Shown: one piece after another, positions 25,292 to 33,203 of the stretch
Layout of the letters: each line of letters opens with the position of its first letter
Numbering within the stretch: the stretch's first letter is position 1
IMG/VR virus record: IMGVR_UViG_3300034524_000181
Span: 1-64,000 of that record
Length of the DNA: 64,000 nucleotides
Reading direction: 5' to 3' (one strand)
DNA from: a virus
Notes under the pieces: generated by a model
Seen by the model: only the letters and a program-made list of their open reading frames with translations
Told to the model about the DNA's origin: nothing
Database searches by the model: none
Made by a program: the position numbers and the translations under genes

Positions 25292-27214
25292 TCAATCCTC
25301 CATTTCTTTCATTTCTCCAAAATTTCTTCCTACCGAAGCCTCTGCCACGATAGGTACATCAAATTCAGGGAAGGGTTGTGTTTCCATACACTCTTTTATA
25401 AAAACAACTGCTTCGTCCACCTTGTCTTCCGGTAATTCAAAAACCAGCTCGTCATGTATCTGCAGCATAGGTTTCAGCCAAAGCCTTTCGGGAAGTCCAC
25501 TGATGATGCGCCCACAGGCAAGCTTTAGAATATCTGCCGCTGTACCTTGAATAGGTGTATTTAATGCGCACCGCTCGGCAAACGACTTCTTGCCCCAATC
25601 TGATGACCGAATTCCCAGCAAGTATCTTCGCCTGCCCAGCCATGTTTCTGTATAGCAGCTTACAGCAGCCCGCTTTTTTACCTCATCCTGCCATTTGGCA
25701 AGACCGGGGTATCCGGATTTCAAGTTTTGAATGATGGTCTCACATTCGGACAAAGTTGGGTTCAGCCCAGCTTTAAATTTAAGTGTTCTCTGTAAGCCAG
25801 TAGGAAACAGGCCATAGAACACACCGAAATTGCAGTTCTTTGCAATGGTCCTACGCTCTTTATAATGTGGAGCATTTTTGTCTGCTGCCTCCTCAAAAGG
25901 AATGCGGTAAATAACAGAAGTGGTCTGAGCATGGATATCACCGCCAGTACGATAGGTTTCCAGCATACGTTTGTCCCTGCAATAAAATGCTCCGACGCGC
26001 AGTTCTATCTGTGAAAAGTCAAGGGATAAAAGAACCTTTCCGGCTGGCGAAATGATAAATTTCCGTACGCCTATTGGGTCATTATCTTTCTGCGGGCAAT
26101 TCTGCATATTCGGGTTTCTTGACGCAAATCTGCCTGTCTCTGTCCCCAGTGGCATAAGGTCCGGATGAATCCTGCCGGTATCCTCATCAATAAATCGAAG
26201 ATACCCGTCTATATAGGTGGATTTGAGTTTGCCCCATTTGCGGTACTCTTGCACCAGATCAAATAAGCGAGCAAGTTCAGGCCTGTTGGATTCACACCAT
26301 TCTTTTAATAGGATCATGGTTTCATCATCGGCAGCTTCCTGATGTTTTGCGGTCGTTTTCATTACCGGAAGACCGAGATCCACAAAAAGATATTTTTTAA
26401 ATGCTGAAGTTGAAGCATTTGCCCCAATCTCTACATTGCCGATAATTCCGGCAATCTCTTTTCTGATACTGACAATCTTTTCTGCGGCTTCCGCTTGTTT
26501 CTTCAGCATGGCTGACTTATCCACCAATATGCCGTTATACTTCATTATCCCGACATATACTGATGTAGGCGATTCTACCTCTTCCACAATAGTTCTGTGT
26601 TTGGGTAAAAATCTATCAAACCACTGATTGAAAACATGATACAAGCGAAGAGTGTAGTCGCTGTCAGCACAAGCGTAGCGGACAGTCTTCTCATCCTGAG
26701 GGTTCAATTTATCGAAAAACCGACCTTCAGTAACCGTTGAGAATTCTGTCATTTCTGCTTTGCAGAGTGCAGGCGCAAGCGTTTTAAGTCCGCTGTCAGC
26801 AAGATTTCTGAACTCCCACTTGCTTTTTAATGTAAGTTGTGATGCTGCAATCGTGTCATAGCAAGGCTTTTGAAGGACGATACCTCTTGCGTAAAGGAAC
26901 ATAGACTCAAAAGCCAGATTATGAGCAACTTTTATTACATCTTTTGATTCGAATAGTAATTTCAGATAATCCCATATTGCCGCCTGGTTCTCTGCATTTC
27001 GCCCGCTACGATGTTTAAGTGGAACATATATAGCAGTCCCTTCTGATACTGAAAAACTGATCCCTGTAATATCTGCTTTATGAGCATCCAGAGCTGCACT
27101 TTTATCGTTCCTCCATTTATCGTGGGGTGACGTTTCAAAGTCGAAAGCAAATAGGACAGTGTTTTTCAGATACTCTTTTATTTCAGACAGCATATAAACA
27201 CATTTGTATCCCAT
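25292..27214 (-). CDS. Family A DNA polymerase
   Basis: The 640-residue phage polymerase has a 3'-5' exonuclease domain (LFAFDFETSPHDKW, VAHNLAFESM, YACADSDYTL) and a family A palm and fingers. Motif A is LLSLDFSQIELRVGAFY, motif B is NCNFGVFYGLFPTGLQR, and motif C is LQIHDELVFELP. It lacks a 5'-3' exonuclease domain, as is usual for phage enzymes of this length. The ATG follows AAAGGAG. A perfect 13-bp hairpin sits just upstream of this ribosome binding site. Confidence 0.95.
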   Translation of the reverse strand: MGYKCVYMLSEIKEYLKNTVLFAFDFETSPHDKWRNDKSAALDAHKADITGISFSVSEGTAIYVPLKHRSGRNAENQAAIWDYLKLLFESKDVIKVAHNLAFESMFLYARGIVLQKPCYDTIAASQLTLKSKWEFRNLADSGLKTLAPALCKAEMTEFSTVTEGRFFDKLNPQDEKTVRYACADSDYTLRLYHVFNQWFDRFLPKHRTIVEEVESPTSVYVGIMKYNGILVDKSAMLKKQAEAAEKIVSIRKEIAGIIGNVEIGANASTSAFKKYLFVDLGLPVMKTTAKHQEAADDETMILLKEWCESNRPELARLFDLVQEYRKWGKLKSTYIDGYLRFIDEDTGRIHPDLMPLGTETGRFASRNPNMQNCPQKDNDPIGVRKFIISPAGKVLLSLDFSQIELRVGAFYCRDKRMLETYRTGGDIHAQTTSVIYRIPFEEAADKNAPHYKERRTIAKNCNFGVFYGLFPTGLQRTLKFKAGLNPTLSECETIIQNLKSGYPGLAKWQDEVKKRAAVSCYTETWLGRRRYLLGIRSSDWGKKSFAERCALNTPIQGTAADILKLACGRIISGLPERLWLKPMLQIHDELVFELPEDKVDEAVVFIKECMETQPFPEFDVPIVAEASVGRNFGEMKEMED

Positions 27215-27229
27215 GCGGTTCTCCTTTCC

Positions 27230-27265
27230 GCCCTATCGGAGATGGAAGTTACTCTCCGATAGGGC
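27230..27265 (-). promoter_or_regulatory. Perfect 13-bp hairpin before the polymerase ribosome binding site
   Basis: The arms GCCCTATCGGAGA and TCTCCGATAGGGC pair without mismatch around a ten-base loop. On the minus strand the stem ends three bases before AAAGGAG of the polymerase gene. There is no U-run, so it is not an intrinsic terminator. It may be an RNA processing or translational control site. Confidence 0.55.
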
Positions 27266-27271
27266 CTTTGA

Positions 27272-27758
27272 TCACTTAAGCGGCTCAGTAATTTCACCTG
27301 ATTCAGGGTCTACGGTTATTACGTCTTCACTGACAGGTTCAGTATCATGGCCTACGCGGGTACTGAATGCTTTGACCTGTTCGGAAAGCTTGGCTATCAG
27401 TGCATATTCGTCAGCGGTCAGATCCCGATCTACTGCAAACTGAGCTTGGGAATAGGTGATACCGCTTGAATTGGTCGCCTTTTTCAAAGAAAAGCGAGTA
27501 ACAACGCTGTTTGATTTTTTGCCTTTAGAAAGCAGCCTTTTGATGTAACGAGAGAACTCTTTCAACGATCCTGTGGGCAAAGAGAGTATCAACGGGAAAA
27601 TCTCCCCTTCACGCAGTACATATATCCTGCGGCGGTTCTTGCAAGCTTTGCTGCCGTTTTCCCCCGAACCAAACTGATTATATGGACATTTGGCACAGCT
27701 TCCTCCGGGGTCTCCTTCGCCGGTTATACCATCAAAGCTTCCGCAATCCGGTGGGTTA
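27272..27758 (-). pseudogene. Phage gene of unknown function, 5' end deleted (zinc-finger-like)
   Basis: About 160 C-terminal codons remain. The visible part starts near [11 protein letters not shown], continues [20 protein letters not shown] with KACKNRRR (four cysteines, a likely zinc site), then [20 protein letters not shown], and ends GEITEPLK. I recognise the family as a conserved replication-region phage protein without a firm function; single-strand DNA binding is a possibility only. The reading frame has no start: homology stops at about 27,755 where ilvB sequence begins. Confidence 0.75.
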
Positions 27759-28744
27759 CTGCCTCCGGTATGCCTGTAGCAACTACCTTAATGGGCTTAG
27801 GCGGTTTTCCTTCAACCCACCCCTTGTATACAGGATTGGTTGGAATGCATGGTACAAAAACTTCAAACCTTGCGGTTTCCAATTGTGACTTATTTATTGC
27901 TGTCGGCGCAAGGTTTAGTGATAGGGTAATAAGCGATGTAAAAAGATTTGCACCCAATGCAAAGATCATGCATATTGACATTGACCCGGCCGAAATAGGA
28001 AAAAATATTACTGTCCAGTATCCGATGGTTGGGAATATTAAAAAAATACTGCACAAACTAAATCAGATGATTGATGAAAACTAAAGAAAAGAATGGATTG
28101 AACAAATTCAACTTTGGAAAGAGCAGTATCCGCTCTCCTATGATAAAAATTCATCATTAAAACCCCAGTTTATCATAGAAAAAATATATGAGCTTACAGA
28201 AGGAAAGTCCCTTATTACAACGGAAGTAGGTCAAAACCAATTGTGGGCTGCCCAATATTATAAATACACCGGACCCAGGACCTTTATATCCTCAGGCGGG
28301 CTAGGAACCATGGGTTATGGCCTCGGAGCATGCATTGGAGCACAAATTGGCAGACCGGATAAAAAGGTATTTAATATTGCAGGGGACGGAAGTTTCCGCA
28401 TGAACTGTAATGAACTTGCTACAGCTGTTGAATACAAATTACCTATTGTAGTGGTAATATTAAATAATCACGTACTTGGAATGGTAAGGCAGTGGCAGGA
28501 TCTCTTTTACGGCAGCCGTTTTTCATGCACTACCATCGATAGGGGAACCGATTTTGTAAAGCTTGCGGAAGCCTATGGCGCGAAAGGAATACATGTTACC
28601 AGCAATTATGAAGTGGAGGATGCAATAAAAGAAGCACTGGCGTCATCTGGTCCGGTAGTAATAAATTGCGAAATAGACAGGGATGAAAAGGTATTTCCAA
28701 TTGTACCACCCGGTGCACCCATTGTGGAAAGCATTGTTGAATAA
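27755..28744 (+). pseudogene. ilvB: Acetolactate synthase large subunit, truncated and interrupted
   Basis: The plus strand encodes the C-terminal half of acetolactate synthase, the first shared enzyme of valine, leucine and isoleucine synthesis. Homology begins at about [15 protein letters not shown]. The central domain ends [13 protein letters not shown]. The thiamine-diphosphate domain is clear (TTEVGQNQLWAAQYY, NIAGDGSFRMNCNELATAVE) and the end is FPIVPPGAPIVESIVE. The N-terminal half is gone at the prophage junction, and an in-frame TAA at 28082-28084 breaks the rest. No function is expected. Confidence 0.93.
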
Positions 28745-28770
28745 AATAATAGTCAAATTAAATAAACCAT

Positions 28771-28806
28771 AAGGGGCAGACACAGTTGTCCGTCCCTTAT
28801 TTTTTA
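28771..28806 (+). terminator. Intrinsic terminator after ilvB remnant
   Basis: AAGGGGCAGACA, a CAGT loop and TGTCCGTCCCTT form a stem with a small internal mismatch, followed by ATTTTTT. It lies 27 bases after the ilvB stop on the same strand. Confidence 0.85.
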
Positions 28807-28965
28807 TGCATTTTAACGAGGTAGGTAGGACATAGCCATATATTTTTTTTGGCGCACAAAAGAATTCAAAAGGTTGCAATCTCTTATAAATAAAAGTATA
28901 ATATCATTAGGTAATTAAATAAATTTTTAAAATAAAAAAACACAAGATTTAAGTAAAGGATGGTG

Positions 28966-29124
28966 ATGTTAATGGATACGGATCCTTATCCGAACCAAAG
29001 CAGTATGTATAGAAGTTTTTGCAAACAATATACATACGAGATGTATAAAAAAATTCAAAAGGGTTTGGCAGAGGAAGAGTATTTTTTGACATTGCCAGAA
29101 ATAATTTACTTTAATACCGTATAG
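28966..29124 (+). CDS. Small hypothetical protein
   Basis: This 52-codon frame sits in the roughly 500-base space between ilvB and the CorA-type gene, behind AAAGGA and GGTG sequences. It encodes a Tyr-rich peptide (SSMYRSFCKQYTYEMYKKIQ) ending IIYFNTV. I do not recognise it. The space otherwise holds the terminator at 28771-28806 and AT-rich DNA in which I see nothing else. It could be a fragment of a longer lost gene. Confidence 0.35.
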   Translation: MLMDTDPYPNQSSMYRSFCKQYTYEMYKKIQKGLAEEEYFLTLPEIIYFNTV

Positions 29125-29250
29125 TGGTGGGTTAGGTTGTCAAAAAGCTACTCTTTCTCGTCATGCACAAGTTAAATGCACTTTAAATGATGTAGTCAAT
29201 AGATCCACGAACTGCAATTTAAAACAGACTAAGAGAATGGGGGTAGCAGA

Positions 29251-30183
29251 ATGCTATGTGTATACAAGACGATAGATGGAAAGATTCAAGAAATGGACAG
29301 GATTGAAGAGGGTTGCTGGATTAATCTAGTATCTCCGACTGAAAGTGAGATTGATAGCGTAGTGCAAGCACTTAATGTAGATCCCGGCTTTTTGAGAGCT
29401 GCGTTGGATGATGAAGAGGCATCGCGAATTGAATCGGAGGATAACCAAACACTTATTATTATCGATATTCCATTAGCGCAACAAGATGAGGATACAATTT
29501 ACTTTTCCACCATACCCTTAGGTATAGTTATTACTGATAAAAATATAGTTACCATATGTTTGAAGGAAAATTCCATAATTAATGAATTTTCAAATGGTAT
29601 TGTAAAGTCCGTTTATACGAATATGAAGACGAGATTTGTCCTGCAGATATTCTTTAGAGTTGCAACCCGGTTTTTACAGTATCTTAAGCAAATAGATAGA
29701 ATAAGTAACGAAGTGGAGAATCAGCTTCATAAATCTATGAAGAATAAGGAGCTAATCCAACTGCTTGGACTAGAAAAAAGCTTGGTTTACTTCTCCACAT
29801 CCTTAAAAGCTAATGAAATTACAATGGAAAAGATTCTAAGAGGTAGAACTATTAAGCTTTACGAAGAAGATCAGGACTTGTTGGAAGATGTAATTATTGA
29901 GAACAAGCAGGCTATCGAGATGTCTAATATATATAGCAGTATATTAAGCGGTATAATGGATGCCTATGCATCTATAATCTCAAATAATTTAAATATAGTA
30001 ATGAAGTTTTTAACATCCGTAACGATTGTACTGTCTTTGCCAACGATGGTAGCGAGTTTTTATGGTATGAATGTTGAGCTGCCGTTTCAGCATTCGCCCC
30101 ATGCCTTTTTGTTTACCATATCGTTGTCCCTTGTATTGGTATGTACAGCTACATTCATTTTGGTAAAAAGAAAAATGTTTTGA
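29251..30183 (+). CDS. CorA-family divalent cation transporter
   Basis: The 310-residue membrane protein belongs to the CorA family, which moves magnesium or related divalent ions as a pentamer. The large N-terminal domain is cytoplasmic. The two C-terminal membrane helices (IVMKFLTSVTIVLSLPTMVA and FLFTISLSLVLVCTATFILV) flank the signature YGMN loop, seen here as SFYGMNVELP. A GGGGG-type ribosome binding site precedes the ATG. No M-box riboswitch was recognised upstream. The ion it carries cannot be told from sequence alone. Confidence 0.92.
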   Translation: MLCVYKTIDGKIQEMDRIEEGCWINLVSPTESEIDSVVQALNVDPGFLRAALDDEEASRIESEDNQTLIIIDIPLAQQDEDTIYFSTIPLGIVITDKNIVTICLKENSIINEFSNGIVKSVYTNMKTRFVLQIFFRVATRFLQYLKQIDRISNEVENQLHKSMKNKELIQLLGLEKSLVYFSTSLKANEITMEKILRGRTIKLYEEDQDLLEDVIIENKQAIEMSNIYSSILSGIMDAYASIISNNLNIVMKFLTSVTIVLSLPTMVASFYGMNVELPFQHSPHAFLFTISLSLVLVCTATFILVKRKMF

Positions 30184-30189
30184 AAATAA

Positions 30190-30218
30190 TTGACTTTTTA
30201 GGAGATTTGACGTATACT
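30190..30218 (+). promoter_or_regulatory. Sigma-70/A type promoter for a short transcript
   Basis: TTGACT at 30190-30195 and TATACT at 30213-30218 are separated by 17 bases. It begins seven bases after the CorA stop codon. No gene starts downstream before the terminator at 30312-30343. Confidence 0.65.
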
Positions 30219-30224
30219 ATTGAT

Positions 30225-30343
30225 TAAGTTAGTTTAAGATGAGTTGAGTAATTGTATAAGCTGAGATGAGTTTAGATGAGATGAGCCTATAACCGAGTTT
30301 TTTGAAATAACAGCGGTAGGGTTTTTCGTCCTACCGCTTTTTG
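30225..30343 (+). ncRNA. Candidate small RNA of about 119 nt
   Basis: A good promoter and a strong terminator bracket a stretch with no sizeable reading frame. The body is rich in GATGAG and TGAG repeats (about 30236-30285). A tiny frame coding MSLDEMSL followed by TAA is present, so a leader peptide is an alternative to a small RNA. The terminator hairpin forms the 3' end. Confidence 0.5.
30312..30343 (+). terminator. Strong intrinsic terminator
   Basis: AGCGGTAGG and CCTACCGCT form a perfect nine-base stem around GTTTTTCGT, followed by TTTTT. It closes the candidate small RNA and may also end read-through from the CorA gene. Confidence 0.88.
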
Positions 30344-30519
30344 TATTTTGGCTCTTTGTCAATAGTTGGGGTGGGATTTTTTGCAATCCCGCTCCATTAC
30401 TATTTTTAGCCCTAATTTTGTGTTATGAATGAGATGGATAGAGATATACGTGTTTTAGGGTGCACTTAATAAACCTAGCTAAAATGTAGGCTTTTTACAG
30501 GTATTCACTTTTAAGATGT

Positions 30520-31695
30520 TTACCTAGTACAGTGAAGAATCCTATTGCGAAATCTATAAAAGTTTTTAAGTCCAAAAGATATTCGCTTTAACACCTTGAT
30601 CTTATTGTTGAAACCTTCAGTTGGGCCGTTAGTATAACCATATTTAAAAGCATTTTTAATTTCTTTATGCCATCTTCTATATGTATCTGCACACTTCTCA
30701 AACTCTGGTATTCCAGAGCTTTCTGCATTTTGAATCCACTTAGCTAATTCCATACATTGGTAGGAATATTTATCGCTTTGGCAGATTTCATAAAACCATT
30801 CTTTAAGTTTATGGGCAATACGTAAGTCATCATTATATAAAAGCATTAAATCAACAGCTTCTTTATTCTCATCCTTAAGTTTGTGATAGCGGGTTAAAAT
30901 CAGTTTTCTACTCCGTTTATAGTATTTTCTAAGAGTAGTAGTCATAGATTTCTGTATGCGTTTTCTCACATTTTCAATAGCCCAAGTTACATGCCTAATA
31001 AAGTGGTATTTATCAATAATAATTATGGCTTTAGGGAAAAATACTTTAGCTAAATCAACGTAAGGTTGCCACATATCACATACAAAGAATTTAACCTTAT
31101 TTCTTTCCTCACGAGAAAATCGCTTGAAATAACTCACAAGATCACTTTGACATCTATCAGGAATAATATCTAAAACTTTGTTCTTTTCGCCATCAACAAG
31201 AATACATTGATACTTTCCAGTCTCTGCATTACCCTTAAATTCATCAATACAGAGAACCTTAGGTAGTGTAGGAATACCATAATTAATATGATTAAAAATA
31301 CGAATAACAGTAGAAACAGAAACATTAGCAGATTTAGCCACAGAAGTTAGACTAGTTAGCTTAGTAAGCTCTTGGCAAACAAAAAATGCTAATCGATTAG
31401 TCATGCGTTGATAACGAGGCAGAAAGTTATATGACTCATAAAACCTCTTTCCACAAGAGCAAACATACCTTCTTTTGCGAAGTACAAGGTAGGTATGCTT
31501 AAACTGTAAAGGTAAATCCTTAATTGTTTGTTCTCTATAATCATGAATTCTAGAGGTTTTAGAGCCACAAGCAGGACAAGTATGTTTTCGTGGCTCTGTT
31601 GTAATATAGATCTTAACAAAAGAATCACCATGTGATATTTTAGTTACTTTAATCCCTTTTAAATTTAATAATTGTGTGATAAAATTAGATTGCAC
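30520..31695 (-). CDS. ISL3-family transposase
   Basis: The 391-residue transposase has an N-terminal zinc-finger-like region (HTCPACGSKTSRIHDYREQ, then CSCGKRF), a helix-turn-helix (ATNRLAFFV-like region near residue 105) and a DDE catalytic domain. Likely catalytic residues are in VLCIDEFKG, FFVCDMWQPYVDL and GPTEGFNNKIKVLKR. The length is close to full size for the family and the frame is intact, so it may be active. The start is GTG behind AAGGAGG; this start region is itself a copy of the element's terminal repeat. Confidence 0.92.
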   Translation of the reverse strand: MQSNFITQLLNLKGIKVTKISHGDSFVKIYITTEPRKHTCPACGSKTSRIHDYREQTIKDLPLQFKHTYLVLRKRRYVCSCGKRFYESYNFLPRYQRMTNRLAFFVCQELTKLTSLTSVAKSANVSVSTVIRIFNHINYGIPTLPKVLCIDEFKGNAETGKYQCILVDGEKNKVLDIIPDRCQSDLVSYFKRFSREERNKVKFFVCDMWQPYVDLAKVFFPKAIIIIDKYHFIRHVTWAIENVRKRIQKSMTTTLRKYYKRSRKLILTRYHKLKDENKEAVDLMLLYNDDLRIAHKLKEWFYEICQSDKYSYQCMELAKWIQNAESSGIPEFEKCADTYRRWHKEIKNAFKYGYTNGPTEGFNNKIKVLKRISFGLKNFYRFRNRILHCTR

Positions 31696-31712
31696 TTGTG
31701 AATAAACCTCCT
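31691..31712. repeat. Internal copy of the IS terminal repeat at the transposase start
   Basis: The plus strand reads TGCACTTGTGAATAAACC here, close to the right-end repeat TGCACTCGTGAAATAAACC read inward. It covers the transposase GTG start and part of the ribosome binding site. Confidence 0.65.
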
Positions 31713-31769
31713 TTTTATGTTTGTTTGAGCAATTAACATTTTAGCAGGTTTATTTCACGAGTGCATTTT

Positions 31770-32074
31770 ATTTTTAGGGAAAAATAAATGTTGGAGTACA
31801 TTTTTTTATACACCCCAACATTTATTATAGATCCTTTTTACATTCGCCTAAAGTTAATGGGTATGAGCAACTACAGATATTTATTGAGCCGAAAGGTACC
31901 CACCTTGTCAAAAATGATAGTTGGAAAGAAGATTTTTTATTGCAACTTGAGTCAAATGCGATTCCTATAGTTAAATTTGCAGACGACAATAATTACAGGA
32001 TTTGGGGATTCCATTTCTTTAACAGGGATTTAAGACGTAAAGAGTTTGATGAAGATATGAACCGACTTTTATAA
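31770..32074 (+). pseudogene. C-terminal remnant of a type III restriction enzyme (Res-like)
   Basis: An open frame without its own start encodes about 100 residues, including LQIFIEPKGTHLVKNDSWKE and RIWGFHFFNRDLRRKEF, ending at TAA 32072-32074. The IEPKG segment and what follows resemble the end of type III restriction-modification Res subunits (helicase-nuclease). The helicase part is missing and the insertion sequence lies directly upstream. No matching Mod gene is in the window. Confidence 0.6.
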
Positions 32075-32137
32075 TATATCGCATTGATATAAGTTATTGA
32101 TAAGTTTTTATTTGATTTACATCCATCCTGTATCCTC

Positions 32138-32160
32138 AACCCCCTATAAAAAAGGGGGTT
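32138..32160. terminator. GC-rich hairpin after the Res remnant
   Basis: AACCCCC and GGGGGTT pair around TATAAAAAA. A U-run is missing on the plus strand and only a weak one exists on the other, so termination is likely but not certain. Confidence 0.45.
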
Positions 32161-32193
32161 ATCTAATCTGGTAACTCAACTATTAATTTTCAG

Positions 32194-32454
32194 GGTGGTT
32201 GATATGTTCCCGTAAACAATAAAATAAGGGTTTCCTGACATTGCCACATCCGGCAAAGTGGCATGGAAAAAAGCTAAATGTCTGGAAACCCTTTATTTAC
32301 AAGCTTTTCAGTTCTTTATTTCTCCACCCTTGACATCAATGTCACGCACTCCACATGGCTCGAGAGGATAGAACGAATGTCATTTGAGTATGTCCGTTCT
32401 CGGAAACATATCCACTGCATTTTTGGCACTATCGGTAGACGGGAACATGTCAAC
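32194..32454 (-). pseudogene. Scrambled 3' end of an RlmD/RumA-like rRNA methyltransferase gene
   Basis: The minus strand carries LVDMFPSTD (32431-32454), then VDMFPRTD (32392-32415), a 34-base insert, then HVECVTLMSRVEK and TAA (32316-32357). These are the conserved last residues of 23S rRNA uracil-5 methyltransferases. A further copy of the VDMFP-coding core lies inverted on the plus strand at 32194-32213. The rest of the gene is absent. The 3' end of this gene is a known integration site for mobile elements, so this looks like a scar of past insertions. Confidence 0.65.
32223..32297. repeat. Long nested inverted repeat
   Basis: AATAAGGGTTTCCTGACATT pairs with the segment ending GGAAACCCTTTATT, and GCCAC/GTGGC forms an inner hairpin. 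It follows the RlmD-like stop codon and could be that gene's old terminator or a structured recombination site. Confidence 0.55.
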
Positions 32455-32494
32455 CAGCTATAGTCTGCTAGTTAGATAGAATTTCAATAATTTT

Positions 32495-33079
32495 TTACAA
32501 ATCAAACAAATCATAAACAGGTGGTTCGAGTCTATCCCAGTAGTCTCCTTCAGCTTCAAACAAAGTTGCTATTCCAAACTCTATTGCACCGAATTCATTA
32601 CGTTTGTATTCTTCCCAATTATCCCATGCTTCAGGGTTTACAACAATATTTTCACTAATCATGGGTAACAAATTATTGATATATATTTTCTTCTTTTCTT
32701 CTGGCAAACTCAAGAGTTGCTGTTTATACTTTGCAAATAAAGCATCATTTTCCTTGAGCCAAGATATAATGCAATATGTTTTCTCGCCTTCTGGAAACAC
32801 CATAACAAAAATATGCTTTGCTGAAACATTAGGATTTAGCAAGTTTTGTATTTTGTTCCCTTCCAAATCATGTGTCATAGCTTCAAAACCAGTACCCGCA
32901 AATCTAACTGGTTGATCAAACTCCCACACAACACTAGAAAGCACATCATAGTTACCAGTCAATAAAGCAGTATCAAAGATTTTTTTAACATTCTGAAAAT
33001 CATCAATTGCCATATGCATTCCACGATATGGATTATCTTCATCTGGTATATCTGCTAATGACGGTTTTATTTTAAACAT
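32495..33079 (-). CDS. Hypothetical protein, 194 residues
   Basis: I do not recognise this protein. It is acidic, with no membrane helix or signal peptide. Segments include DEDNPYRGMHMAIDDFQN near the start, KHIFVMVFPEGEKTYCIISW in the middle, and DYWDRLEPPVYDLFDL at the end. A GAAAGG stands a few bases before the ATG. It lies downstream of the P-type ATPase gene, separated by a hairpin at 33124-33161, and borders the RlmD-like scar. Confidence 0.65.
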   Translation of the reverse strand: MFKIKPSLADIPDEDNPYRGMHMAIDDFQNVKKIFDTALLTGNYDVLSSVVWEFDQPVRFAGTGFEAMTHDLEGNKIQNLLNPNVSAKHIFVMVFPEGEKTYCIISWLKENDALFAKYKQQLLSLPEEKKKIYINNLLPMISENIVVNPEAWDNWEEYKRNEFGAIEFGIATLFEAEGDYWDRLEPPVYDLFDL

Positions 33080-33123
33080 GTACCTTTCTATGTTAACAAC
33101 TTCTTGCTTTGAAATGAGTCATA

Positions 33124-33161
33124 AAGCAACTTCACTTTCTTTATTGAGAGCGAAGTTGCTT
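33124..33161 (-). terminator. Hairpin after the P-type ATPase gene
   Basis: AAGCAACTTC and GAAGTTGCTT pair perfectly around an 18-base loop. The U-run is better on the plus strand (TTTTGTTT), but the position suits termination of the ATPase transcript on the minus strand. Confidence 0.6.
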
Positions 33162-33203
33162 TTGTTTAATTTAGGTTTTTGAGGAAAACCAAACTAAAAT
33201 ATA

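Larger units (their letters stand above)
1..27758 (-). mobile_element. Prophage A, truncated at its early-gene end
   Basis: A continuous run of minus-strand siphovirus genes: replication genes at the right, late control and packaging in the middle, head and tail genes at the left. The order matches prophage B gene for gene from the tail-tip gene to the virulence-related gene. Lysis and integrase genes would lie left of base 1. At about 27,755 a phage gene loses its 5' half and runs into ilvB, so integrase, repressor and other early genes are not on the right side. The DNA looks visibly richer in G and C than the corresponding genes of prophage B. Confidence 0.9.
30460..31766 (-). mobile_element. 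ISL3-type insertion sequence
   Basis: The roughly 1.3-kb element carries one transposase gene on the minus strand. Its ends are imperfect inverted repeats: TGCACTTAATAAACC at the left, and at the right (reading inward) TGCACTCGTGAAATAAACC. Both continue with GCTAAAATGT. A clear eight-base target duplication could not be found; TTTTAGG lies outside both ends but is not an exact match. It abuts the remnant of a type III restriction gene. Confidence 0.85.

Noticed and set aside
28801-29250. M-box magnesium riboswitch before the CorA-type gene
   Set aside because: The conserved blocks of that class could not be found in the leader.
30440-31780. An eight-base target duplication around the ISL3-type element
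   Set aside because: Flanking TTTTAGG-like bases do not form exact direct repeats at matching distances from the ends.
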